From Sphingobium sp. JS3065 (GTDB lineage Bacteria; Pseudomonadota; Alphaproteobacteria; Sphingomonadales; Sphingomonadaceae): a DNA stretch of 64,000 bases. The position numbers were made by a program, and so were the translations under genes. The notes below the pieces were generated by a model, which was not told the origin of the DNA, made no database searches, and saw nothing but the letters and a program-made list of their open reading frames with translations. Positions 16,671 through 25,397 of this stretch are shown here, one piece after another (within the stretch, counting starts at the first letter, position 1; every line of letters begins with the position of its first letter). The stretch covers positions 1,178,001 through 1,242,000 of the forward strand of contig NZ_CP102664.1 of NCBI RefSeq assembly GCF_026427355.1, given 5' to 3'.

Positions 16671-17317
16671 TGAGCGGCGGTCATGGCGGGTTGATGGACA
16701 GCGTCTATCGGCATCAGCGGCATATTTACGACCTGTCGCGGAAATTCTACCTGTTGGGGCGGGACGGGTTGATCGCCGACCTGGCCCCGCCGCGTGGGGG
16801 AGCGGTGCTGGAAATCGGTTGCGGGACCGGGCGGAATTTGATCGCCGTGGGCAAGGCCTGGCCGGAGGCGCGGCTTTACGGCGTCGATATTTCCGAAGCG
16901 ATGCTGGAGACGGCGCGCAAGGCCGTGGCGAAGGCGGGCATGGCCGATCGGGTGATGCTGGCGCAGGGGGACGCCTGCGCGTTCGATGCGGGGGCGCTGT
17001 TCGGGCGGATGGATTTCGAGCGGGTGTTCATCAGCTATGCGCTGTCGATGATCCCGGATTGGGAAGGCGCTTTACGGCAGGCGGTGGGCTGTGTGGCGCA
17101 TGGGGGCAAGCTGGAGGTTGTGGACTTCGGTCAGCAGGACGATTTGCCCGCCTTCTGGAAACAGGCTCTGTTTGGCTGGCTGGAGCGTTTTCACGTATCG
17201 CCGCGCGCCGAGCTCAGGCAGGCGATCGGGAGATTGGCGGCTGATATGGGCGGCTTTCCGCATAGCCGGAGCCTGTATCGCGGCTATGCGGTGAGAGGCG
17301 GATTGATCCGGGTCTAG
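16667..17317 (+). CDS. btaB: BtaB-like SAM-dependent N-methyltransferase
   Basis: 216 residues, class I methyltransferase. BtaB trimethylates the product of BtaA to give DGTS. SAM-binding motif VLEIGCGTGRNLIAVG (about residues 44-59), then YGVDISEAMLETAR and FISYALSMIPDWEGAL. Length and coupling to btaA match the known two-gene bacterial system. Start ATG at 16667 overlaps the btaA stop; 16670 is an equal alternative. Without the neighbour it would only be a generic methyltransferase. Confidence 0.8.
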   Translation: MMSGGHGGLMDSVYRHQRHIYDLSRKFYLLGRDGLIADLAPPRGGAVLEIGCGTGRNLIAVGKAWPEARLYGVDISEAMLETARKAVAKAGMADRVMLAQGDACAFDAGALFGRMDFERVFISYALSMIPDWEGALRQAVGCVAHGGKLEVVDFGQQDDLPAFWKQALFGWLERFHVSPRAELRQAIGRLAADMGGFPHSRSLYRGYAVRGGLIRV

Positions 17318-17325
17318 GGATTGGA

Positions 17326-17343
17326 CTCCCGCCTTCGCGGGAG
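17326..17343. terminator. Hairpin between convergent btaB and hemA
   Basis: CTCCCGC-CTTC-GCGGGAG, a 7-base perfect stem with a 4-base loop, directly between the two stops. It also resembles half of a common alphaproteobacterial intergenic repeat. Confidence 0.6.
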
Positions 17344-17352
17344 CACGCGGTT

Positions 17353-18567
17353 TCAGGCCGCCTTCCTGAGTTCCAGCCGGTCCCATATCTCCACCAGCGC
17401 ATCGACCAGTTCGCGCATCATCTCTTCATTATGCGCCGGGCCGGGGGTGAAGCGCAGGCGCTCCGTGCCGCGGGGGACGGTGGGGTAATTGATCGGCTGC
17501 ACATAGGCGCCATATTCCGCGAGCAATATGTCGCTGATCCGCTTGGCCTTGACCGGGTCGCCCACCATCAGCGGGACGATGTGCGTCACGGAAGGCATGA
17601 CCGGCAGTCCGGCTTCGGCCATCAGGCGCTTGAGCGTCGCGGCGGACGCCTGCTGCCCTTCGCGTTCCTCGCTCGATTGCTTGAGGTGACGAACGCTGGC
17701 CAGCACGCCCGCGACCAGCACCGGCGACAGCGATGTTGTGAAGATGAAGCCCGGCGCATAGCTGCGGATCACGTCCACGATCATCTGGTCCGCGGCGATA
17801 TAGCCGCCCATGACGCCGAAGGCCTTGCCCAGCGTGCCTTCGATGATGGTCAGGCGATCGGCGACCTCATCCCGTTCGGAAATGCCGCCGCCATGGTCGC
17901 CGTACATGCCGACGGCATGGACTTCGTCCAGATAGGTGAGCGCGTTATATTCGTCCGCCAGATCGCAGATCGCGGCGATGGGCGCGATGTCGCCATCCAT
18001 CGAATAGACGCTTTCGAAGGCGATCAGCTTGGGCACTTCGGGATCTTCGGCGGCGAGCAGTTCGCGCAGATGGTCCACGTCATTGTGGCGGAAGACGCGC
18101 TTTTCGCAGCCCGAATTGCGGATGCCCGCGATCATCGAAGCGTGGTTCAGCTCGTCCGAGAAGATGATGCAGCCGGGCAGCAGCTTGGCCAAAGTCGACA
18201 GCGTCGCTTCGTTCGAGACATAGCCCGAAGTGAAGAGCAGCGCGGCTTCCTTGCCATGCAGATCGGCAAGTTCGCCCTCCAGGTCGACATGATAATGGGT
18301 GTTGCCGCCGATGTTGCGCGTGCCGCCGGAGCCTGCGCCGACATCGTGCAGCGCCTCTTCCATGGCGGCGACGACCTTGGGATGCTGGCCCATGGCGAGA
18401 TAGTCGTTGGAACACCAGACGGTGATCGGCTTCGGACCGTTGTGGCCGTGGAAGCAGCGGGCATTGGGAAAGGCGCCCTTGTTGCGCAGGATGTCGATGA
18501 ACACCCGGTAGCGACCTTCGCTATGGAGCCGGTCGATAGCCTGCGTGAAAATGTGCTTGTAGTTCAC
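17353..18567 (-). CDS. hemA: 5-aminolevulinate synthase
   Basis: 404 residues, the usual length. PLP enzyme that condenses glycine with succinyl-CoA, the first step of heme synthesis in alphaproteobacteria. Motifs: [54 protein letters not shown] (Asp and His around PLP) and the PLP-lysine motif [16 protein letters not shown]. Its presence instead of glutamyl-tRNA reductase-type HemA at this locus supports an alphaproteobacterial host. The succinyl-CoA could come from the methylmalonyl-CoA operon in this window or from the TCA cycle. Confidence 0.97.
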   Translation of the reverse strand: MNYKHIFTQAIDRLHSEGRYRVFIDILRNKGAFPNARCFHGHNGPKPITVWCSNDYLAMGQHPKVVAAMEEALHDVGAGSGGTRNIGGNTHYHVDLEGELADLHGKEAALLFTSGYVSNEATLSTLAKLLPGCIIFSDELNHASMIAGIRNSGCEKRVFRHNDVDHLRELLAAEDPEVPKLIAFESVYSMDGDIAPIAAICDLADEYNALTYLDEVHAVGMYGDHGGGISERDEVADRLTIIEGTLGKAFGVMGGYIAADQMIVDVIRSYAPGFIFTTSLSPVLVAGVLASVRHLKQSSEEREGQQASAATLKRLMAEAGLPVMPSVTHIVPLMVGDPVKAKRISDILLAEYGAYVQPINYPTVPRGTERLRFTPGPAHNEEMMRELVDALVEIWDRLELRKAA

Positions 18568-18720
18568 TTAAAAGCCCAGTCCCTGTTCCCGCATCCCCTC
18601 TTTGAGGGGCATTTACCTGCTGCGATGGCCTATTACCAGTGATAACCGCTCGCAGCCTTAGGGAGAATTACCTATCACCATGATAGAAAGGCTTGCCATT
18701 GGACCAAAGGTCCACCCCGT
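18568..18720. promoter_or_regulatory. hemA upstream region with two small palindromes
   Basis: 153 bases between murI and hemA on the minus strand. CTATCA-CCA-TGATAG (18672-18686) and GGACC-AAA-GGTCC (18701-18713) are perfect inverted repeats with 3-base centres. These could be regulator sites or the murI transcript end. Neither matches the FnrL/FNR consensus well. Confidence 0.4.
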
Positions 18721-19536
18721 TCAAAGTCCCTCTATCCCTAGCAAACCATAGTTTTCCAGGGCCGGGCGAAGCGGTTCGACGCCCTCGTCCAGCCGCGTGA
18801 AGACGGCGGTTCCGGGGGGCGGAGCGGCGGGCCATGGCTGTCCCTGGGTAAGATAGGCGATGCGGCGCGCAATGCCTTCACCGCCATGCACGAATCGGAG
18901 GGGGCGGGGCGACGCCGCGGCCAGCTCCGCCTCGACCAGCGGGAAATGCGTGCAGGCAAGGACCACCATGTCCATCCGGTCGCCGCCGGGCTGGTCGAAC
19001 AGGCCGGAAAGGGCGTCCCGCGCGATGGCGGGGTCCAGCGGTTCGCCGCGCAGCTTCGCTTCGGCCAGTTGCACGAGAGCCGCCGAGCCATGGCGCAGGA
19101 CGGTGCAATCGGAACCGAATTCGGCGGCGAGGCGGTCCACATAGGGCTGGCGCACGGTGGCGTCCGTGCCGAGGACGCCGAAGACCCGGCTTTGCGAGAG
19201 CAGCGCCGCCGACTTGATCGCAGGCACGGTGCCGACGACCGGTATGTCCAGCGCGGCGCGGACAGCCGAAAGAGCGATGGTCGAAGCGGTGTTGCAGGCG
19301 ATGACCGCGAGGCGGGGGCGATAGCGTTCCACCAGGCGGCCCAGCAATGCAGGCACGCGCGCGGCGATTTCCGCCTCGCTCTTCGTGCCGTAGGGGAAGC
19401 CCGCGCTGTCCGCCGCATAGACGATGGGCGCATTGGGCAGCGCCGCCCGCGCCGGACCGAGGATGGAAAGCCCGCCGACGCCGGAATCGAAGAACAGCAA
19501 GGGGGCATGGGGTGCGACTGTCATTATGCCCGACAT
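18721..19536 (-). CDS. murI: Glutamate racemase
   Basis: 271 residues. Interconverts L- and D-glutamate for peptidoglycan. FDSGVGGLSILG near the N-terminus, the first catalytic Cys in VIACNTASTIAL and the second in VLACTHFPLVE are all present. Start: ATGs at 19536 (MSGIMTVAPH) and 19524 are possible and neither has a clear ribosome-binding site. The upstream frame is repeat-rich and not coding. Divergent from plsY. Confidence 0.93.
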   Translation of the reverse strand: MSGIMTVAPHAPLLFFDSGVGGLSILGPARAALPNAPIVYAADSAGFPYGTKSEAEIAARVPALLGRLVERYRPRLAVIACNTASTIALSAVRAALDIPVVGTVPAIKSAALLSQSRVFGVLGTDATVRQPYVDRLAAEFGSDCTVLRHGSAALVQLAEAKLRGEPLDPAIARDALSGLFDQPGGDRMDMVVLACTHFPLVEAELAAASPRPLRFVHGGEGIARRIAYLTQGQPWPAAPPPGTAVFTRLDEGVEPLRPALENYGLLGIEGL

Positions 19537-19604
19537 GTTGCGGCATGGCGGCGGGCTGTCAACATGGGGGATGCGATGAGGGGGATTGGCTGATCCAAGA
19601 CATT

Positions 19605-19626
19605 CCTTCTCCCTCGAGGGAGAAGG
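19605..19626. repeat. 22-base perfect palindrome between murI and plsY
   Basis: Half site CCTTCTCCCTC followed by its exact complement, then GGAGGGAGAGG. This is a short form of the CTCCC/GGGAG intergenic repeat seen again at 49.2 kb and 60.1 kb. Confidence 0.6.
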
Positions 19627-19749
19627 ATATGGAGGGAGAGGGGTAAAGAATGACGGCATGGTCGACATTCAACCAGTCCTTCGTCACCTTCGCCATTGCC
19701 CGGTGCGCCGGGAACGCTATGGTCGCGCCGCAACTATTACGGCGAGATC

Positions 19750-20364
19750 ATGACTCCTCCCTGGCTAATTCCCGCGTTCGTCCTGCTGATGGGTTATCTG
19801 CTGGGGTCCATCCCCTTCGGGCTGTTGCTGACGCGCTTCACCGGGGCGGGCGACCTGCGCAAGATCGGGTCGGGCAATATCGGCGCGACCAATGTGTTGC
19901 GCACCGGGCGCAAGGGGCTGGCGGCGGCGACCCTGCTGCTCGATCTGTTGAAGGGCGGGGCCGCCGTGCTGGTCGGCGCGGCGCTGGTCGACGGCGGCGG
20001 GCCGATGGCGGGCGCGATGGCCTTTATCGGCCATTGCTATCCGGTCTGGCTGCGCTTTGCCGGGGGCAAGGGCGTGGCGACCATGATGGGCGTGGCGACG
20101 GCGCTCTACTGGCCCGCCGGGATCGTCTTCGCAGTCGTCTGGCTGGGCGCGTTGTTCGGGACCAAATGGTCGTCCGTGGGCGGGATGGCGGCGGCGGTGA
20201 GCGCGCCTGTCGCCATGTGGTTTTTCGGGCGGCTCGATCTGGTGCCGGTGGCGTTGGCGCTCGCGCTGATCGTGCTGTGGCGGCATCGGGAGAATATCGC
20301 GCGGCTCGCCAAGGGGACCGAGCCGAAGGTCGGCTCCTCCAGGAAGGCCGCGTCCGGCGAATGA
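19750..20364 (+). CDS. plsY: Acyl-phosphate:glycerol-3-phosphate acyltransferase
   Basis: 204 residues, inner-membrane protein with about five hydrophobic segments. Transfers the acyl group of acyl-phosphate to glycerol-3-phosphate, the first acylation in phospholipid synthesis. Motif 1 GSIPFGLLLTR, motif 2 KIGSGNIGATNVLRTGRKG, and motif 3 FIGHCYPVWLRFAGGKGVAT are all present in order. Start at MTPPWLIPAF, where hydrophobicity begins. The stop overlaps dprA (ATGA). Confidence 0.95.
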   Translation: MTPPWLIPAFVLLMGYLLGSIPFGLLLTRFTGAGDLRKIGSGNIGATNVLRTGRKGLAAATLLLDLLKGGAAVLVGAALVDGGGPMAGAMAFIGHCYPVWLRFAGGKGVATMMGVATALYWPAGIVFAVVWLGALFGTKWSSVGGMAAAVSAPVAMWFFGRLDLVPVALALALIVLWRHRENIARLAKGTEPKVGSSRKAASGE

Positions 20365-21443
20365 GCGAGTTGGAGCGGTTCAACCGCCTGCGCCTGATCC
20401 GCTCGCCGCGCATCGGGCCGGTGACGTTCCGCCAGTTGATGGCGCGCTTCGGATCGGCGGGGGAGGCTTTGCAGGCTCTGCCCGATCTGGCGGCGCGGGG
20501 CGGGGGGAAGGCCAGCATCATCGACCCGAAACCGGTCGAGCAGGAGATAGCGCGCAGCCGCGCAGCCGGTGCGCGCTATCTGATCATGGGGGACAAGGAT
20601 TATCCCGCTCTGCTGGACCAGATGGAGGGTGCTCCACCGGCGTTGATCGTGCGCGGGGATGTCGCGCTGGCGGGGCGGGAGTGCGTGGCGCTGGTCGGGG
20701 CGCGCAATGCGTCGGCGGCGGCCTGCCGTTTTGCGCGGATGCTGGCGCGCGACCTGGGGCAGCAGGGGGCCGTCGTGGTGTCCGGACTGGCGCGGGGGAT
20801 CGACACGGCGGCCCATCAGGGATCGGTCGGCAGCGGCACCATCGCCGTCATCGCCTGCGGCATCGACATCGCCTTTCCGCCGGAAAATGCCGACTTGCAG
20901 GAACAGGTGGCGAATGAGGGGTTGCTGGTGACGGAACATCCGCCGGGAACGCAGCCGCTGGCCCGGCAATTCCCGGCGCGCAACCGGATCATCGCGGGGC
21001 TGGCCAAAGGCACGGTGGTGGTCGAGGCGGCGCCGAAATCCGGATCGCTGATCACGGCGCGTCTGGCGGGCGAGGCGGGGCGTGAGGTGATGGCCGTGCC
21101 TGGATCCCCGCTCGATCCGCGGGCGCAGGGATGCAACCAGTTGATCCGGGAAGGCGCGACGCTGATCCAGAGCGCGGCGGATGTGATGGAGGCGGTCGGC
21201 GTCATCGACACGCGCATGGTGCGGCAGGCCAGTCTGGATTTCGCGGGGGAGCCGCCTTCGTCCGATGTGGCGGAGAAGGAACGGGTGGCGGTGATCGATC
21301 TGCTTGGCTTGGCGGCGGTGCCGGTGGATGAAGTGATAAGGCTGTCGGCCCTGACGCCCGCCATCGTGCATACGGTGCTGCTGGAACTGGAACTGGCCGG
21401 GCGGCTGGAGCGGCATGCGGGCGGAAAGGTCAGCATTTCATGA
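20361..21443 (+). CDS. dprA: DNA-processing protein DprA
   Basis: 360 residues. Loads RecA on single-stranded DNA during natural transformation and is conserved even in strains not known to be competent. The Rossmann-like core has ALVGARNASAAACRFAR, VVSGLARGIDTAAHQGS, AVIACGIDIAFPPEN, FPARNRIIAGLAKGTVVVEA, SGSLITARLAGE and VPGSPLDPRAQGCNQLIREG. The C-terminal about 70 residues form the winged-helix domain (VIDLLGLAAVPVDEVIRLS). The ATG overlaps the plsY stop. Confidence 0.95.
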   Translation: MSELERFNRLRLIRSPRIGPVTFRQLMARFGSAGEALQALPDLAARGGGKASIIDPKPVEQEIARSRAAGARYLIMGDKDYPALLDQMEGAPPALIVRGDVALAGRECVALVGARNASAAACRFARMLARDLGQQGAVVVSGLARGIDTAAHQGSVGSGTIAVIACGIDIAFPPENADLQEQVANEGLLVTEHPPGTQPLARQFPARNRIIAGLAKGTVVVEAAPKSGSLITARLAGEAGREVMAVPGSPLDPRAQGCNQLIREGATLIQSAADVMEAVGVIDTRMVRQASLDFAGEPPSSDVAEKERVAVIDLLGLAAVPVDEVIRLSALTPAIVHTVLLELELAGRLERHAGGKVSIS

Positions 21444-21558
21444 ACTTGCGTACTGGTTTTAGCGGTGGACTGCGCCTACACCGCTGGAGCTTGACGCGGG
21501 GCGGCAACAGCTTTCAGACTCGCGCGTGTACGTGAGAGATTTCAAAACCGGGGTTTGA

Positions 21559-24111
21559 ATGCAGCTTGTCATCGTCGAATCGCCGGCCAAGGCGAAGACC
21601 ATCGAGAAATATCTGGGTGGCGATTTCCATGTGCTGGCCAGCTATGGACATATCCGTGACCTGCCCGCCAAGGACGGGTCGGTGGACCCCGATGCGGGCT
21701 TTGCCATGCAGTGGGAAAATTATGGCGACAAGGGCAAGCAGCTCAAGGCCATTACCGACGAAGCCAGGAAGGCGACGCGCCTGATCCTGGCGACCGACCC
21801 CGATCGCGAGGGGGAAGCGATCAGTTGGCATGTGCAGGAAGTGCTGCGCGCCAAGAAGGCGTTGCCCGCGAAGGTCGACCGCGTGACCTTCAACGCGATC
21901 ACCAAGCAGGCGGTGACCGAGGCGATGGCCCAGCCCCGCGCGCTGGACGAGGATCTGATCGACGCCTATCGGGCGCGGCGGGCGCTGGACTATCTGGTGG
22001 GCTTCACCCTGTCGCCGGTGTTGTGGCGCAAGCTGCCCGGCGCCAAGTCGGCGGGGCGCGTGCAGTCCGTGGCGTTGCGCTTGGTCGTGGAGCGCGAGCG
22101 CGAGATAGAGAGCTTCGTGCCGCAGGAATATTGGTCCGTCGCGGCCGAGATGGAGCAGGGCGGGCAGGGTTTCACCGCCCGGCTGGTGCGCTGGCGCGGC
22201 GAGAAGATCGAACGGCTGACCATCGGCAGGGAAGGCGACGCCATGGCCGCCAAGGCGGACGTGGAGGCCGGGCGCTTCACCGTCGAAAAGGTCGAGACCA
22301 AGCCGGTTTCGCGCAACCCTCCGCCGCCGTTCACGACCTCGACGCTCCAGCAGGAGGCTGCGCGCAAGCTGGGCTTTTCGGCCAGCCATACGATGCGGAT
22401 CGCGCAGCAGCTCTATGAGGACGGCGCGATCACCTATATGCGTACCGACGGCGTGCAGATGGACGGCAGCGCCATTTCCGCCGCGCGCAAGGCGATAGCC
22501 GAGCGTTATGACGGGGGCTATCTGCCCGAAAAGCCGCGTCAATATCAGACCAAGGCCAAGAATGCGCAGGAAGCGCATGAGGCCATTCGTCCGACCGAAT
22601 TTTACCGGGACAAGGTGGGATCGGGCGATCATGCGCGGCTTTACGACCTGATCTTCAAGCGGGCGCTGGCGAGCCAGATGGCTTCGGCGCGGCTGGAGCG
22701 GACAACCATCGATCTGGTGGACGGGACGGGCCAGCATGGGCTGCGGGCCACCGGCCAGGTGGTGATTTTTCCGGGGTTCCTGGCGCTTTACGAAGAAGGC
22801 CGGGACGACACGGAAGACGATGACAGCAAGCTGCTGCCGCGCATGGCGGAGGGCGACGCCCCGGCCAAGAGGAAGGTGACGGCGGAGCAGCATTTCACCC
22901 AGCCGCCGCCGCGCTATTCGGAAGCCAGCCTGGTCAAGAAGCTGGAGGAATTGGGGATCGGGCGTCCGTCCACCTATGCCTCGACGTTGCAGGTGCTCAA
23001 GGACCGCGACTATGTGCGGATCGAGAAGAACCGCTTCTTCGCGGAGGAGAGCGGGCGGCTGGTGACGGCTTTCCTGGAGCGCTTCTTCGAACGTTACGTG
23101 TCCTATGACTTCACGGCGGGGCTGGAGGAGGAGCTGGACGATATTTCCGGCGGCCGTGCCCAGTGGCAGGCGGTGCTGGAAGCCTTCTGGCGCGACTTCA
23201 AGCCCAAGACCGCCGAGGTGATGGAGCAGAAACCCTCCGACATCACCGCCGAACTGGACAAATTCCTGGAGCCGATGCTGTTCCCGCCCAAGGCGGACGG
23301 GTCCAATCCCCGTGCCTGCCCGATGTGCGGCGATGGGCAATTGTCGCTGCGGGGCGGGCGGTTCGGCGCGTTCATCGCCTGTTCCAACTATCCCGAATGC
23401 AAATTTACGCGGAAGTTCGGGCAGCCGGGCGGCAAGGATGGTGCCGAGGACAAGGGGCCGGAGGTGCTGGGCAAGCATCCCGAAACCGGACAGGATATCG
23501 TCAGGAAATCCGGGCGTTTCGGACCCTATATCGAGATGGGCGAGGGCAAGGAGGCCAAGCGCGGCTCCATTCCCAAGGATTTGCCCGATGGCGAAATGAC
23601 GCTGGATTGGGCGGTGAAGCTGCTCAGCCTGCCGCGTGAGATCGGCCTGCATCCGGAGACCGGCAAGCCCATCGTGGCGAATATCGGACGGTTCGGGCCT
23701 TATCTGCTGCATGACGGCAAATATGGGCGGCTGTCCTCCACCGCGGAGATTTTCGAGGTGGGGATGAACAGCGCCGTGGCCAAGCTGGCCGACGCGGCGA
23801 ACAAGGGCGGGCGTGGCGCTTCCTCGCGGGAGCCGCTCAAGGTGCTGGGCAAGCATCCGCGTACCGAGGCGGAGATCAAGCTGATGGCGGGGCGCTACGG
23901 GCCTTATGTGACCGACGGCACGACCAATGCGACGCTGCCCAAGACTATCGAGCAGGATGCCTTGACGCTGGAGGAGGCCGCGCAGTTGATCGATGCGCGG
24001 GCTGCCGCGGCGCCGGCGAAGAAGGGGAAGAAGGCGCCCGCCAAGAAGGCTGGGGCTAAGAAGCCTGCTTCGAAAAAGGCGCCGGCGAAGAAGAAGGTAG
24101 CGGCGGAGTAA
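21559..24111 (+). CDS. topA: DNA topoisomerase I
   Basis: 850 residues. Relaxes negative supercoils through a tyrosine-DNA link. Toprim domain VIVESPAKAKTIEKYL, LATDPDREGEAISWHV; active-site Tyr in AITYMRTDGVQM; PGAKSAGRVQSVALRL; GRPSTYASTL. One C4 zinc ribbon (CPMCGDG...CSNYPEC, about residues 591-612) is followed by several cysteine-free topoisomerase-C repeats (VLGKHPETG, GRFGPYIE, GRYGPYVT). The tail is a lysine/alanine run (KKAPAKKAGAKK) typical of high-GC bacteria and likely to bind DNA. A TTGACG (-35-like) occurs in the 115-base gap upstream. Confidence 0.97.
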   Translation: MQLVIVESPAKAKTIEKYLGGDFHVLASYGHIRDLPAKDGSVDPDAGFAMQWENYGDKGKQLKAITDEARKATRLILATDPDREGEAISWHVQEVLRAKKALPAKVDRVTFNAITKQAVTEAMAQPRALDEDLIDAYRARRALDYLVGFTLSPVLWRKLPGAKSAGRVQSVALRLVVEREREIESFVPQEYWSVAAEMEQGGQGFTARLVRWRGEKIERLTIGREGDAMAAKADVEAGRFTVEKVETKPVSRNPPPPFTTSTLQQEAARKLGFSASHTMRIAQQLYEDGAITYMRTDGVQMDGSAISAARKAIAERYDGGYLPEKPRQYQTKAKNAQEAHEAIRPTEFYRDKVGSGDHARLYDLIFKRALASQMASARLERTTIDLVDGTGQHGLRATGQVVIFPGFLALYEEGRDDTEDDDSKLLPRMAEGDAPAKRKVTAEQHFTQPPPRYSEASLVKKLEELGIGRPSTYASTLQVLKDRDYVRIEKNRFFAEESGRLVTAFLERFFERYVSYDFTAGLEEELDDISGGRAQWQAVLEAFWRDFKPKTAEVMEQKPSDITAELDKFLEPMLFPPKADGSNPRACPMCGDGQLSLRGGRFGAFIACSNYPECKFTRKFGQPGGKDGAEDKGPEVLGKHPETGQDIVRKSGRFGPYIEMGEGKEAKRGSIPKDLPDGEMTLDWAVKLLSLPREIGLHPETGKPIVANIGRFGPYLLHDGKYGRLSSTAEIFEVGMNSAVAKLADAANKGGRGASSREPLKVLGKHPRTEAEIKLMAGRYGPYVTDGTTNATLPKTIEQDALTLEEAAQLIDARAAAAPAKKGKKAPAKKAGAKKPASKKAPAKKKVAAE

Positions 24112-24118
24112 CCACTAA

Positions 24119-24198
24119 CCACCGTTCGCCCTGAGCGTAGCGAAGCCGCTTCGACAAGCTCGGTGGAGGGCTTCGACTTCGCTCAGCCCGAACGGTGG
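24119..24198. repeat. Family A palindromic repeat (copy A3)
   Basis: CCACCGTTCGCCCTGAGCG at the left and CGCTCAGCCCGAACGGTGG at the right are near-perfect inverted repeats. Fills the gap between convergent topA and era, where it may also act as a terminator. Confidence 0.88.
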
Positions 24199-24236
24199 TG
24201 GGGGTGATCAGCCAGAACGGTGTGTGTCTGGGTGGC

Positions 24237-25145
24237 CTATTCCACCCAGTCCAGGCCGATGTCGCGGTAGATGAAGCGGTCGTCCTCCCAATCCTCCTTC
24301 ACCTTGACGTGGAGGTAGAGGTGGACCTTGACCCCTAACAGGCTGGCCAGTTCGGCGCGGGCCTTCGAGCCGATTTCCTTGAGCCGCTGGCCGCCCTTGC
24401 CCAGCACGATGGCGCGCTGGCTGGAGCGGCCGACCAGTATCTGCTGGTGGATTTCGACCGAGCCGTCTTCCCGCTCGCTATATTTTTCCGTGTCGACGGC
24501 GGCGGCATAGGGGAGTTCGGCGTGAAGCTGGTGATAAAGCTGCTCGCGGGTGATCTCCGCCGCCAGCATCCGGTCGGTGGCGTCCGAGACCTGATCCTCC
24601 GGGAAGTGCCAGGGGCCTTCGGGCATGGCCTTGGCGAAGGCGGTCTTGAGTTCCGGCAGGCCGTCGCCGGTCGCGGCGGACACGAAGAAGGTTTCCGCTA
24701 TGTCGAGCCGTTCGTAGAGCCGCTGGGTGTGGACCAGCAGCTTTTCCTTGATGGCGATGTCGACCTTGTTGAGGATCAGCCATTTCTTTTCGGGCCGGGC
24801 TGCCAGCGCGCTGACGATGGGTTCCATCTTGGCGCCCAGCCCCGCCTTCCCATCGACGACCAGCGCGATCAGGTCGGCGCCCTGCGCGCCGCCCCATGCG
24901 GCCTGGACCATGGCGCGGTCCAGGCGGCGCTTGGGCGCGAAGATGCCGGGGGTGTCGACCAGCACCATCTGCGTGTCGCCCTCGATCGCCACACCCATGA
25001 CGCGGGTGCGGGTCGTCTGCGCCTTGGGGCTGGTGATCGCCACCTTCTGACCGACAAGGGCGTTGACCAACGTGGATTTGCCCGCATTCGGGGCGCCGAC
25101 GATGGCGACGACGCCGCAGTGTTGGGATTCAGGATTTTCCGTCAA
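24237..25145 (-). CDS. era: GTPase Era
   Basis: 302 residues. GTPase that binds 16S rRNA and helps mature the 30S subunit. G1 AIVGAPNAGKSTLVNAL, G2 region TTRTRVMGV, G3 VLVDTPGIF, G4 LILNKVD, G5 VSAATGDG. C-terminal KH domain with IVLGKGGQRLKEIGSKAR. The start is the TTG at 25143-25145 (MTENPESQHCG); GGAG 6 bases upstream is the tip of a repeat element. Downstream of rnc, as in many bacteria, but here a repeat and a wrecked nuclease gene separate them. Confidence 0.96.
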   Translation of the reverse strand: MTENPESQHCGVVAIVGAPNAGKSTLVNALVGQKVAITSPKAQTTRTRVMGVAIEGDTQMVLVDTPGIFAPKRRLDRAMVQAAWGGAQGADLIALVVDGKAGLGAKMEPIVSALAARPEKKWLILNKVDIAIKEKLLVHTQRLYERLDIAETFFVSAATGDGLPELKTAFAKAMPEGPWHFPEDQVSDATDRMLAAEITREQLYHQLHAELPYAAAVDTEKYSEREDGSVEIHQQILVGRSSQRAIVLGKGGQRLKEIGSKARAELASLLGVKVHLYLHVKVKEDWEDDRFIYRDIGLDWVE

Positions 25146-25150
25146 CTATA

Positions 25151-25180
25151 ACTCCGTTCGCCCCGAGCCTGTCGAAGGGC
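25151..25180. repeat. Family A repeat half-copy (A4)
   Basis: CTCCGTTCGCCCCGAGCCTG continuing to TCGAAGGGC. It is a single arm; the facing arm (A5) lies 170 bases away on the other side of the GIY-YIG remnant. Confidence 0.8.
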
Positions 25181-25181
25181 T

Positions 25182-25356
25182 TTACTTTTCCTGGTTTGAG
25201 CGCGCCAAGGTGGAGATCAAAGTCCAATCCTCGCGGATGAGGGCGAGTTTCTTGGCGCGGCTCCAGCCCTTGATTTGACGCTCTGCTTCCAGCGCCTCCA
25301 TACGGGTTCCGAACTGCTGCGACCAGACCAGTTTTATGGGGCGGCGATTTTGGGTG
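25182..25356 (-). pseudogene. Truncated GIY-YIG nuclease gene (C-terminal remnant)
   Basis: Reading the minus strand in one frame gives NRRPIKLVWSQQF, GTRMEALEAERQIKGW, SRAKKLALIRED, WTLISTLARSNQEK and then a TAA at 25182-25184. This matches from memory the C-terminal half of small (about 90-residue) GIY-YIG family proteins, including the conserved E-x-Q-I-K-G-W-S/R block. The first about 40-50 residues (GIY, YIG and the catalytic Arg) are missing: upstream the sequence is family A repeat and then the rnc 3' end. There is no start codon with a ribosome-binding site, so it is a remnant. Confidence 0.7.
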
Positions 25357-25385
25357 CCCTTCGACAGGCTCAGGGCGAACGGGGA
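25355..25385. repeat. Family A repeat half-copy (A5)
   Basis: GTGCCCTTCGACAGGCTCAG followed by GGCGAACGGGG, opposite in orientation to A4. It marks the point where the GIY-YIG homology is cut off. Confidence 0.8.
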
Positions 25386-25397
25386 GGGGTGGATGCT

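Noticed and set aside
16667..17317. Reading btaB as a ubiquinone/menaquinone methyltransferase
   Set aside because: Only the generic SAM motif supports that; overlap with a BtaA-family gene and matching length make BtaB the better call.
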